From Sebastes aleutianus (lineage: Eukaryota > Chordata > Actinopteri > Perciformes > Sebastidae): a DNA stretch of 64,000 nt. A model generated the notes under the pieces. The model did not search any database. It was not told the origin of the DNA and was given only the letters and a program-made list of their open reading frames with translations. The position numbers and the translations under genes were made by a program. This document shows, piece after piece, positions 22,101-31,800 of the stretch; the stretch's first letter is position 1, and every line of letters begins with the position of its first letter. Where the stretch lies: NCBI GenBank assembly GCA_916700875.1, contig CAKAKS010000031.1:18745880-18809879 (forward strand), in the 5' to 3' direction.

Positions 22101-23637
22101 CAATTGTACTGTTTTGGGTCAATCTCACAGCCGTCATTAGCATTGTTTCTGGGCACAACAGGCAGCTATTTTTGACGGAAAAGCTCTAAAAACAGCTTAA
22201 GACGGCAGACATTTCCCTCAGGAGTTGGTGGAGACCAAAATCAGATCTAAAAGGAGATTGAATATTGGACTTAGGCTACATCCACACTAAGACCACCTAA
22301 GATCTCCATCCAGACAAGCTATTTGGGGCCGTTTCAGAATTAATCTTCGTCCATACTACCACACCTGAAAACGCATGTCAGCAGCATTTTTAAACGTCTC
22401 TGTTTTAAGGGCTCGAAAATGCCGGAGTAGTGTGGACGCTAGGCATAAACGTAGCAAAAGTTATGCATTTTAAAACGAAAGCGTATTAGTGACAATGTAG
22501 CCTTACATTCATCAGATGACCACAAACGGGAGCGTGTCTATGTTCCCTATAGTTCAATATTCTGTTAACACACATTAAAGGTGCAGTGTGAAAGATCTGG
22601 TTGCATCGAGTAGTGAGGTTGCAGATTGCAACCATCTAAAATTTCTCCCGTGTTCCAAGCATGTAGGAGAACTACGATAGACGACACAAAAACGTGAAAA
22701 TGTGAATGGCGCAGTGCTGTCTGTTCTGGGCTACTGTAGAAACATGGCGATTTAGGGAACAGGTTTTTCAGGTTTCCATTATGTGCTATATAGAGCTGGG
22801 GAACTAGCCCGTTCTCATTCCCAAGTTGTCAAAAACAACATGGCCTTGTGGTTCAGGTGATTAATGTATTAGGATTCTTTCAAGACAAAGCTTAGAACAT
22901 TTTGTACAGACTTAAAACATCTAAAGAAAACAAGCTTTAGGCCATGAGTCAAAGTGTTCCTGTGACTGCGAGGTAAACTGAGTTTCTGTAAATTGTGTAA
23001 CTTAAAGTGCCTCATTCTCAGGTTGTCAAAAATGTACTTATTTGAACTAAAACCACAGTCTTTTCCTAAGCCTAACCAAGTAGTTTTGAAGCCTAAACCT
23101 AAGTGACGCCAAGGGGCCCTGGCCAAGTGTCCGTATGTGACGCATTGGGAATGAGAACGGGGTCATAGGTCCTTAGGAACATAAGAATCACCCCACGCAA
23201 ACATGTCTCAAAGTGAATGTTAACGTTGCTTTGTATCTGCTGAGATGCGTAAATAAGCATTCATCCACAGACATTCACTGCAGCAACCTTCCATGTCTCA
23301 ACTGTCCCTTTTTTCTTCTGTTGACAGATACATCGAGGAGGCCATCGAGAAGCTGGGCAAAAATCACGCCGAGCACATCCGAGTGTATGACCCACATGGC
23401 GGGAAGGACAACATGAGGCGTCTCACAGGTCTCCATGAGACCTCCAGCATCGACGACTTCTCTGCCGGAGTGGCCAACCGAGGCGCCAGTATTCGCATCC
23501 CTCGCCAGGTGGGCCAAGAGCAGAAAGGCTACTTCGAGGACCGTCGGCCTGCAGCAAACTGCGACCCGTACGCCGTGACAGAGGTCATCACACGCACCTG
23601 CCTGCTTGATTCAGAAGATAAAGAAGAGAGCAAGTAG
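13011..23637 (+). CDS. glul: glutamine synthetase (glutamate-ammonia ligase), complete
   Basis: The six coding exons are 13011-13179, 14701-14862, 14966-15112, 15816-15943, 16083-16282 and 23328-23637. They join to 1,116 nt (371 residues plus stop), against 373 in human. The enzyme makes glutamine from glutamate, ammonia and ATP and detoxifies ammonia in brain, muscle, gill and liver. Visible signatures are the beta-grasp DGTGEGLR, the PEWNFDGSSTYQAEGSNSD block, metal ligands in WFGMEQEYTL (about residues 135 and 137) and EFQVGPCEGIEMGDHLW, the GNWNGAGCHTN substrate loop, and the ATP and phosphate arginines in ANRGASIRIPR and FEDRRPAANCDPY. No active-site residue looks lost. Fish carry several paralogues. 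The N-terminus (MASVSLSSHLNKAVRQQY) and NVSTKKM loop look more like the b/c copies than the a copy, from memory only. The last intron is inflated by a 6-kb tandem array. Confidence 0.96.
13790..14200. repeat. old dispersed repeat; contains the empty MITE site
   Basis: The block TTTGACATTTTGTTCAATAC...GATGAAAAGATTGATACCACTCTC resembles a common teleost repeat. Its right half (CTCAGGAG.TGGTGGAGACCAAAA...GAATATTG.CC, TTACATTCATCAGATG.ACACAAAC) matches the tandem array unit at 17240-17545 but lacks the MITE: a single TTA lies at 14164-14166. It lies in the first coding intron of glutamine synthetase. Confidence 0.75.
14350..14412. repeat. TTTC-rich microsatellite
   Basis: Imperfect TTTC/CTTT runs about 300 bp before glutamine synthetase coding exon 2. 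Confidence 0.8.
14701..14862 (+). CDS. glul: glutamine synthetase coding exon 2
   Basis: The acceptor ATCTTGTCAG ends at 14700 and the donor GTACAT starts at 14863. It encodes VPEWNFDGSSTYQAEGSNSD, MFRDPF and NKLVLCEV, the glutamine synthetase PROSITE signature 1 region. Confidence 0.97.
14966..15112 (+). CDS. glul: glutamine synthetase coding exon 3
   Basis: The acceptor CGTCTAG ends at 14965 after a 103-bp intron. The donor GTGAAT starts at 15113. It encodes ETNHR and the catalytic WFGMEQEYTL metal-binding strand. Confidence 0.97.
15816..15943 (+). CDS. glul: glutamine synthetase coding exon 4
   Basis: The acceptor ACTTTAAG ends at 15815 and the donor GTAAGT starts at 15944. It encodes PYYCGVGADKVYGRD through GTNAEVMPSQ. 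Confidence 0.97.
16083..16282 (+). CDS. glul: glutamine synthetase coding exon 5
   Basis: The acceptor TAACTTCAG ends at 16082 and the donor GTGAGT starts at 16283. It encodes WEFQVGPCEGI with metal-ligand glutamates, and the GNWNGAGCHTN substrate-binding loop. Confidence 0.97.
16896..23011. repeat. tandem array of six 996-bp units plus a partial seventh
   Basis: The landmark GAGTCAAAGTGTTYCTGTG recurs at 16961, 17957, 18953, 19949, 20945, 21941 and 22946. Spacing is exactly 996 bp five times and then 1,005 bp, because of a 9-bp insertion near 22670. Units are almost identical, with few substitutions. The array fills most of the 7-kb last intron of glutamine synthetase. The unit has no sizeable open frame on either strand. 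Each unit is a mosaic: an old repeat, a 229-bp MITE, a block starting AAAGGTGCAGTGTG, and a block starting CCGTTCTCATTCCCA. The strict period and near identity mean recent expansion. Copy number could be misassembled. Confidence 0.97.
17294..17522. mobile_element. 229-bp PIF/Harbinger-type MITE (copy in array unit 1)
   Basis: The ends GGCTACATNNNCACTAA and the reverse complement TTAGTGNNNATGTAGCC are flanked by TTA at 17291-17293 and 17523-17525. An equivalent copy lies in every array unit at +996 steps, ending with 22274-22502. The related sequence at 14161 lacks it, which gives direct evidence of insertion. Confidence 0.85.
22808..23163. mobile_element. element with CCGTTCTCATTCCCA ends at the array edge
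   Basis: CCCGTTCTCATTCCCA at 22808 is answered by the reverse complement TGGGAATGAGAACGG at 23146-23160. Only its left end is present in the inner array units. The intact right end lies just past the array. This suggests the repeated unit captured one end of the element. Confidence 0.45.
23328..23637 (+). CDS. glul: glutamine synthetase coding exon 6 (terminal)
   Basis: The acceptor TCTGTTGACAG ends at 23327 and the stop TAG is at 23635-23637. It encodes YIEEAIEKLG through the ANRGASIRIPR and FEDRRPAANCDPY ATP-binding motifs and a short acidic C-terminus. Confidence 0.97.
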
Positions 23638-23774
23638 AACGGTGCCTACTGTGTAGTAATATGTAGAAATATACATCTGCCTCCGAGTTCGTCTAGCCTA
23701 TGTAATTCATATTTATTGTTGTTTCTGTAAGTTTAGGTACATTTTCATGTGCACAAAGACACGTCCTTAGAAAT

Positions 23775-23928
23775 AATAAATTGATAAAATATTTTGTACA
23801 GCAGCAGAACTGGAAATAACATTTTTTTCTTTTTTTGTCTGACCCTACATGCATATAAAGCATATGCATTAATCTGAATCATTGTTTCTTAAAACCCATG
23901 TTACATGTGTTAGTTTGGGTGAAATAAA
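23775..23928 (+). terminator. glul: glutamine synthetase poly(A) signals
   Basis: Two AATAAA hexamers lie at 23775-23780 and 23923-23928. The second is followed by a GT-rich stretch (23940-23980) of the kind that directs cleavage. They predict 3' UTRs of about 160 and 310 nt. Confidence 0.7.
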
Positions 23929-24004
23929 GGCACAACAGTGCTGTACTTGTGACTGTCTTGTTTTTCTTGTTTGTTTGTTAGTAAAATATCAGAATAAAAA
24001 GTCA

Positions 24005-24440
24005 AATGTAAAGGCAAGGCAATGCATGTTTATTCCACGTCGGCAATTCAAAGCGCTTTAGTGAGCATATGAAAAAGGCATAGGGTAATAAGAATAAAGC
24101 AGTTAAAAGAACACAGGAAAATGAAAGATTTCAAAAGGAAGAGTGTATTCGATGAGCTAAAAGAACTTAGAAACTAAAGTGCATTTGAAAAAGCATCTGA
24201 GAAGAGTTAAGTATTTGAAGCTTTGATACAGTCAGAAAGTTGGCTCCAGAGTTTATTTCTGACAGTACGTATCACCAACAGATTTCCCTCCAGTGATCTG
24301 AGAAGTCGAGCAGGTGGGTACTGATGAAACATATCTGGGAGGTATTTTGGTCCTGCTCCATTTAGTGATTTAAAAAACAAGCAGCAGAGCTTTAAAGTTG
24401 ATTCTGTAATTTACCAGAAGCCAATGTAAGGACTTAAAGA
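24005..24440. repeat. dispersed repeat downstream of glutamine synthetase
   Basis: The stretch with AATTCAAAGCGCTTTAGTGAGC and TTTAAAGTTGATTCTGTAATTTACCAGAAGCCAATGTAAGGACTT resembles a retroelement-derived teleost repeat, from memory. No domain is readable, so the class is uncertain. Confidence 0.35.
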
Positions 24441-24462
24441 GGACATATCATGAAAAACTGAT

Positions 24463-24862
24463 AGCCAGCAGGGGGCGACTCCTCTGGTTGCAAAAACAAG
24501 TCTGACTGTATAGAGTGCTCTAGAGATGATGTATATTTATAGGCCAACCAGGAAGTAAGCATTGCCCTTGATATATATATATATTTATTTATTTTTATGC
24601 TAAATGCAGTACCTGTGGGGGACAATATTTGTTGTTGTTTTATTATGATAAATGATTTCCAATAATAAATATAGATATACATTTGCATAAAGCAAGCATA
24701 TTCGCCCACTCCCATGTTGATAAGAGTATTAAATACTTGACAAGTCTGCCTTTAAGGTACATTTTGAACAGATAAAAAATGTGTGATTAATTTGCAATTA
24801 ATTGCAATTAACTATGGACAATCATGCAATTAATTAAATATTTTAATCTATAGACAGGCCTA
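24463..24862 (+). mobile_element. two repeat fragments, including a TAGGGCTGTCAA-family right end
   Basis: GGGGCGACTCCTCTGGTTGCAAAAA (24473) matches 49883 onward. From 24594 the sequence (ATGCTAAATGCAGTACCTGTG...TTTAATCTATAGACAGGCCTA) is the right part of the family described at 30441. Both are truncated. Confidence 0.65.
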
Positions 24863-25873
24863 ATAATTACAGTATATATCGATTTTGAGGTATTTGTTAT
24901 AAAATATCACAGTATTTGAATTGGTCAGTATTGCATATTATTTCAATATTGTTATTGCATCAATAAGATAACGTAATTCTCTATGTGATTTCCAGCTAAA
25001 TAACTTCAGACATCATCTGGCCAAACCCACTACAGTAGTGTTACAGATGCAAATGACTGCTGGCAATTGTCCACCAGGTGGAGCCACTGGTATAGTCTTC
25101 ATTTCACCGGGTCTCACCATTACTGTACATTTAATCTATTGTAATACACCTGTGAGAACCACCTGACGAAAGGTCAGAGTGTCACATTACAGAGTCGTCT
25201 GAGTAGCAGTTTAAGAGTGAGATGTATTTGGAATCATAAAGCATTAAACCACAAAAAAGAAGCAATGTTTACAGGCCAAAAAGACATGAATGAGGCTGTC
25301 TAGTCATCGTTATACTCTCAACACTGGCATGGTTTCACTTCAGCCTGATGCTCAGTGCATCTGACATATGGCGTTAACATCTTATCCCGTTACTTCCTGA
25401 CATACGATCCTCTCACTTTCAGCCTGGCGGTGTCAAGATGACTCATTAATCAAGCTGTTTGAGGGGAGGCTTTTTTTGCAACATGAGTAATCCCAAAAAT
25501 AAAAAGAGGGATTCTTTAGAGCAGATCAGATGCCACCGCATACCAGATTTCCATGGATACAGGCAGTAACTTGGCAACCGTGGTGTTTGTCTGTCGTCAT
25601 GGAAACATCTGTCTCAGAGCATTTACTGAATATTAGCAGCTGGGTGAGATGATGACATTGAGAAAGAGAGAGAGAGAGGAGAGAGGATTAATGTCTGTCT
25701 CTGTGTGTTCAATGCCATTTATTTTTTTTTGTCTTCTTGTAAATGCAACATATTAATGCTCCGTGATGAAAAACTGTATGTGGAGACAGTATTGCCCTTT
25801 TCTGTGTCCTTTTCATGCAGCACAGCCGTCATTACTTTCACATTTGCTCCAGCTGCTGATGCTGCACATTCAG

Positions 25874-25946
25874 ACAGGAAGTACAGACAGAGACAGGAAA
25901 TACATTCAGATACAGGAAGTATACACAGAGATGGGAAGTGTATGAG
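25874..25946. repeat. 19-bp tandem repeat carrying ETS-like cores
   Basis: Units start at 25874, 25893, 25912 and 25931. Each has (A)CAGGAARTA or a close variant, which contains the GGAA core of ETS sites. The last unit reads ATGGGAAGTG. Confidence 0.75.
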
Positions 25947-26427
25947 CTGTGGGAACTACTGTGAGACATTTTCATGCTAATTCATTGTGTTTCTCAGAAT
26001 TTAGTGCGTGAGATGAAAATGCGAAATAAATTAAAATTAATAAAATCTTCTTTTTAACCTACAATGGACATGAACGAGCTATTCACAGTCAATTCAGTTT
26101 AACTGCTGATGCTCTCTGGTGTAAAACAATATGGTGTTTTCTTCTCCTAAATGCCCAAACAGTGCTTTTAACATTAACTACCAGGAACCGTTTTGTTCAG
26201 CAGGTGTTCCTGTTTTAAACAGGGATATTATTGTTATGATGTAAATTGAGTTGTATGAATGAGTAGAGTCCCCCACAGTAACATATTTCCACCTTGCTGA
26301 ATGTGGACTCGAACTGCATGTACTCTCAGAAAAATAAAGTGGAGAACGAGTCATGAGAAGGGTCCCTATGTCAATCTAGTCTTAACACACATTTTTTTCA
26401 GTTTTGTGCTTATGGTGTTGCATATTC

Positions 26428-26985
26428 ATTAGATTGTCAATCGATTAAAATACTTAATCGCGATTAATCGCTTGATTTTCCATAGTTAATTGCGATTAAC
26501 CACACATTTTTTATCTATTTAAAATGTACCTTAAAGGGAGATTTTGTCAATTATTTAATACTCAAATATGCTTGCTTGATGCAAATATATGTATTTATTT
26601 ATTATTGGAAATCATTTAGCAACTAGCAAGGAAACTATGACAAATATTGTCCAGAAACCCTCACAGGTACTGCATTTAGCATAAAAATATTCTCAAATCA
26701 TAACATGGCAAACTGAAGCCCAACAGGCAACAACAGCTGTCAGTGTGTCAGTGTGCTGACTTGACTATGACTTGTCCAAAACTGCATGTGATTATCATAA
26801 AGTGGGCATGTCTCTCGTGGGTACCCATAGAACCCATTTTCATTCACATATCTTGAGTTCAGAGGTCAAGTGACCCCTTTGAAAATGGCTGTGCCAGTTT
26901 TTCCTCACCAAATTTGGAAGTTTGGAGCGCTATTTAACTGTGTTACGTGTTATTATCACATTGACTTTGACAGACCTAATATTTA
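26428..26985 (-). mobile_element. TAGGGCTGTCAA-family MITE, diverged ends
   Basis: It runs from ATTGTCAATCGATTAAAATAC to TTGACTTTGACAGACCTA. The inside shares TTAATACT, TTGTCCAGAAACCCTCACAG, CATGTGATTATCA.AAAGTGGGCATG and ACCCATAGAACCCATTTTCATTCACATATCTTGAG with the copies at 30441 and 58576. Confidence 0.8.
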
Positions 26986-27486
26986 TATATCAATTTGTGT
27001 TAAATAAACTGACCTCACAGCAAATCCAGGGCCAGCTCTAGTATTCTATCATAGAAAACCTCCATGCATTGTCCAGAGATGTGTGCAGCAGGTTAATCCA
27101 GTCATGGGTACCACAAGATACTCATGCGGCCCCACGAGGGCTGGAAATACATCTATAATGATACATCGGTGGGGAATGTACCTACAGCAATGTACAAAAT
27201 GTCCCAGGAAGTGTGAAGTAACATTCTGGAAAGTTCTTTACACTCAGGCATGAGAGTGAGACTGCAGATATAATCAAAGAGCATAAGCATTTAGCAAAAC
27301 TTGTACATGGAGAGATATATTCAGTTCAATAAAGTCATTTTTTTTCAAGTCCTCTATAAGTTGCAATAAATTCATAAAATCAAATATTTCTTTCCTTATT
27401 TTATTCATGATATTATAGCCTACAGTTTGAGGTCTGCGATAAATGTTACTGCAAAAACGGGTTTCAGATGTGTGGTTCCTTTAGGT

Positions 27487-28532
27487 CAGGGGTCTGCAAC
27501 ATGCGACTCCGGAGCCACATGCGGCCCTTTACCCCTCATCAGTGGCTCCCTGTGGATTTAAAAAAAGAAATTAGTGGAAATTAATGATTGTTTTCAATTT
27601 TATTTATCAATTGTTGTAGGTCTATGGTACAACGGTACCACGGAGTATTAGGGCCACATTGAGGAAAAGTCTAAGTTTATAGCATATAAGTCTAATGCAG
27701 TGAGGGCCAAAGTGCAAATGTACAAGTGAGGGAGTTTTAGAGCCACAATGAGGGGAAAAAAATCAGACATTTCTAGAATAAAGTCATAATATTACGAGAA
27801 AAAAGTCATAGGTTTAAGAGAAAAAAAGTTGGAGTATTATGAGAATAAAGTCATAATATAAAGTAGTAATTTTACGTGTTATTTTCTTTTTTTCTCGTAA
27901 AGACATGACTTTATTCTCGTAAACTTCTGACTTTATTCTCGTAATATTACGACTTTTTTCTTGTAAACTTCTGACTTTTTTCTCGTAAATTTCTGACTTT
28001 ATTCTCATAAATGTATGACTTTTTTTCTCGTTAAGTTAAGACTTTATTCTCTTAATATTAAACTTGTTTTTCTCGTAAAGTTACGACTTAATTCTCGTAA
28101 TATTATGACTTTTTTCTTGTAAACTTCTGACTTTTTTCTCGTAAATTTCAGACTTTATTCTCATAAATGTATGACTTTTTTTCTCGGTAAGTTAAGACTT
28201 TATTCTCTTAATATTAAACTTGTTTTTCTCGTAAAGTTACGACTTAATTCTCGTAATTGTACAACATTTTTTCTCGTAAAGTTATGACTTTATTCTCGTA
28301 ATATTCTGACTTTATTCTCTAAATCTCAGATTTTTTTTCCCTCAATGTGGCCCTAATACTCTGTAGTACATTTTCACTTTGGCCCTCACTGCATTAGACT
28401 TATATACTATATACTTAGACTATAAACTGTGTTACCTTCATCACAATGATCAAATGTTTTGCGGCTCCAGACAGATTTTTATTTTTTTTTGCCTAAAATG
28501 GCTCTTTTGATAGTGAAGGTTGCTGACCCCTG
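27487..28532. mobile_element. 1,046-bp non-autonomous hAT-type element
   Basis: The terminal repeats CAGGGGTCTGCAAC and GTTGCTGACCCCTG (one mismatch) are bounded by a perfect 8-bp target duplication, CTTTAGGT, at 27479-27486 and 28533-28540. Eight-base duplications and CAGGGGT ends are hAT hallmarks. Inside, nested inverted arms (GTATTAGGGCCACATTGAGG and AGTCTAATGCAGTGAGGGCC against their reverse complements at 28341-28402) enclose a 0.55-kb ACTTTATTCTCGTAA minisatellite. No transposase is present. Confidence 0.9.
27775..28325. repeat. TTCTCGTAA minisatellite inside the hAT element
   Basis: Irregular units of about 15-17 bp (ACTTTATTCTCGTAAT and variants) on the + strand run through the core. 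A higher-order duplication of about 120 bp is visible (27995-28090 against 28160-28245). Confidence 0.85.
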
Positions 28533-28615
28533 CTTTAGGTTGATGAGATAACCCACCAGTGGGCTCCATCAGTAGGTTACCATCCCTCCCATTAATTTCA
28601 ATGGGGTTGCCAACG

Positions 28616-28729
28616 TGACGTCACTGGTCTCTAGGGGAGTGGGCTCGCGGCAGCAGGTGAGCGCGCAGCATCGCTGCTTCCAGAGACGCAGAGCGGCGGA
28701 GTAGCTGAGCAGAGAGGAGTAGCGGAGTC
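28616..28729 (+). promoter_or_regulatory. arrdc1: ARRDC1 promoter / 5' UTR with CRE palindrome
   Basis: A perfect CRE palindrome TGACGTCA at 28616-28623 lies 107 bp before the start codon. It is followed by a GC-rich stretch with several CpGs (28640-28729) that looks like a CpG promoter and 5' UTR. No TATA box is evident. A similar ATGGG...GTGACGTCA string occurs inside a repeat at 50324-50338, so the site could be transposon-derived. Confidence 0.4.
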
Positions 28730-28847
28730 ATGGGAAAGCTTCAAGAATTTGATATCACTTTTACCAACAACAAGGTGGTTTACGGTCCAGGAGAGTCCAT
28801 TAGCGGAACTGTGAAAATACGGACCGCCAACTCGCTGCAGTATAAAG
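28730..28847 (+). CDS. arrdc1: ARRDC1 coding exon 1
   Basis: ATG at 28730 lies in a GC-rich leader (GAGTCATGG). The donor GTATAT starts at 28848, phase 1. It encodes the first arrestin strands (ITFTNNKVVYGPGESISGTV). Confidence 0.93.
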
Positions 28848-31800
28848 GTATATAAGCTTTTTCCTTTCAACATGTTTGTTGTTCAACACCAGAGAGGAGA
28901 GAAAGAAAATGTTAACCAGCGCGTCTTTCGGTGTTCAGGGCTCCATGTAAATAAACTTTTCCTCCTCCGTGATGATGGTGGACAAGAGGAGGAATAGGAG
29001 AACAGCAGCGTGGTTGTCTCTCAGCTTTAATGGCTCATTATTTTGATCGTGAACGTGTTAAAATGTTGGTGTTGGTGTTGGTGCGGACATCATGCATTTG
29101 GGTGGACGTTGCGTTTCCACCCTCAAGAGCAGCAGCAGACTGTGTTGTTGCAGCTTGTTGGTGCTGCTCAGTACAGTCAGGTCGTTGCTAACCAACACCC
29201 TGGACCACATCCTGCTTCTCACAACTGTTGCTGCTGCCATCTTTTGTTTTTTTGACCAGCCCCTTGAAATTGTTTTTTTTTGTTGTTTTTTTTTAAAGCA
29301 GAACAACAGGTGTTTGACACTTTAATGCTTTATTAAAGAAGTCTATTCATGTCAGAATCAGAATCAGAATCAGTGTTTATTGCCAGGTGTAAGAGGTATA
29401 CACTAGGAATTTGCTTTGGTTTTGTTGGTGCAAGTAAGCAGTATAATAACAAAAAGAATAGATTAAAAACGTTAGAATAAAATAAGAATAAAAAAATTGA
29501 AATTCTACCAATATACAATATACACTTTATTGCTTTATTAAGAAGTATATTCATGTCAGAATCAGAATCAGAATCAGTGTTTATTGCCAGGTGTAAGAGG
29601 TATACACTAGGAATTTGCTTTTGGTTTTGTTGTTGCAAGTAAGCAGTATAATAACAACAAAAGAATAGATAAAAACGTTAGAATAAAATAAGAATAAAAC
29701 ATTTATCCTTTGATATTGCAATATATTGTTATTAATTGTTTTTTTTATTTTTTTTGTTTGTTTTATTGACACAGCAAACATTAATTACTTCTTTATTGTT
29801 TTCTTCCATTTACATGCATGTTCTTTTTAAATATATATATATTGTAATTTGCTTAATGAATTGTATATATGTATATATATGTTTTTTATATATATATTTA
29901 TATATTTGTTTTTATTTTTATTTATTATTGAATTGACGCTTTGGCAATATTGTTCACCTGACAGTCATGCCAATAAAGCAAATTGAATTGATAGATAAAC
30001 TGATGGATAGGCTATAGCTAACACTGAGGGGGTAAAGTAGGTTAGCAAGGTGGAGAGCAGCTTTTTGGAGTTGCCGTGGAGGTATACACAAAGCATCTAT
30101 TGTATGTAAGCGATCCTTGTGGGGATTCCTGTCTGATAATAGAGCTGCTATCAACTTTAACTGAAGCTCTTTTTCAAAGGGAGTCTGGCACAGAGGTATG
30201 TTAATAGACGAGGACTGTAAATAAAGAGGGCTCCTGGAAAGTGCAATGATGGTCAGGTGTAGGGAATGTAGGCACTGATAAGACCATGGAAAAACTTTCC
30301 ATTTCATTCATTTTGATTGTGTGTGTGTGCGTAAAATAGCAGAGATAAAATGACATTATATTTGTTTAAACACACTCTTGTTAATTAAAATCAATAACAC
30401 AAATTGACCTAAATTGCATGTTTTAAAAAAATATTTTGCATAGGGCTTAATCGATCGATTAAAATATTTAATCGCACATTTTTTATCTGTTAAGAATGTA
30501 CCTTAAAGGGAGATTTGTCAAGTATTTAATACTCTTATCAACATGGGAGTGGGCAAATATGCTTGCTTTATGCAAATGTATGTCCAGGGACCCTCACAGG
30601 TACTGCATTCAGCATAAAAAATGGCAAACTCAGGCAACAACAGCTGTCAGTGTGCTGACTTGACTATGACTTGCCCCAAACTGCATGTGATTATCAAAAA
30701 GTGGGCATGTCTGTAAAGGGGAGACTCGTGGGTACCCATAGAACCCATTTTCATTCACATATCTTGAGGTCAGAGGTCAAGGGACCCCTTTGAAAATGGC
30801 CATGGCAATTTTTTTAAAAATTCAGCGCAAGTTTGGAGCGTTATTTAACCTCCTTCGCGACAAGCTAGTATGACAGTTTTCCTTAGGTTTTCTAGTTTCA
30901 TATGATAACAGCATCTTCACTCTAGTGAACTTAAAAATCACAAGTTGCGTTAATGCGTTAAAGAAATTAGTGGCGTTAAAACTAATTTGCAGTAATGCGT
31001 TATCGCGTTAACTTTGACAGCCCTAATTTTGGACAAATTCAGGTTTTGGTGAAGTTATTCGGCAGCATTTCCACCTGTACCTGTATGTCAGGCATAGTGA
31101 GATTAATTTGCCACAATGCGCTGGCTGACCTGAGACAGATGGCGTTACAGCAGAGGTCAGGACTCCTGCTGAGCTCTGTTACATTGTAAGGTCACCTGGC
31201 CGTGGTGAGTCTGTACCTGACACCGGGCGTGACTCCTAAATTAAACCCTGCAGCGGTGGCTGCTGTGGTGGATGTGGGGCGTCCTTGGAGCGTACAGACA
31301 GCTGGAGAGCTTCTCCAAGTCAAGTGGACAGCTCAATACAAGTATTTTAACATGCTGACAAGAGCATGTGGAGAAATTCTGATGTTGACCGAGGGTTTGC
31401 ATCAACTACAAGCACATGAATAGTATCTGTTGCATTTACTGGTGATCTGTCCATCCGGTTTCATTTCTTTATAAATCTGATTCCACATAATCACACCTGC
31501 AACCAAGTGTGAAAAACCACAGTGCGCTTTCAGTGCTCTGCACTCTGACAGATGTCTTGATAAAAATGCTGATGCTAAATCCATCATTTCAAATGAAGTG
31601 TTTTTTAAATGTGTCAGAAGATAATGCCAAAAATCAAAACACAATTTAAGAGCAATTAAACAATTATCTTTAATTACAGTAAGTGTGTTGCTCCCTTAGG
31701 CTGTCGCTCTTTTAACCCTTGTAGTGGAGCGGATAACATCAGTATTTGAGAGGAATCCTTCAAATGATGATACAGGCATGAAATTTGGTGTGTTTGTTCT

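Noticed and set aside
16896..23011. The tandem array as a CRISPR-like or rRNA/satellite gene cluster
   Set aside because: Units are 996 bp, contiguous with no variable spacers, contain no rRNA or coding sequence and lie inside an intron of a nuclear gene.
29954..30307. 117-codon open frame on the - strand next to a LINE-like tail
   Set aside because: No reverse transcriptase or other motif is visible, and the frame overlaps repeat tail sequence. Treated as chance.
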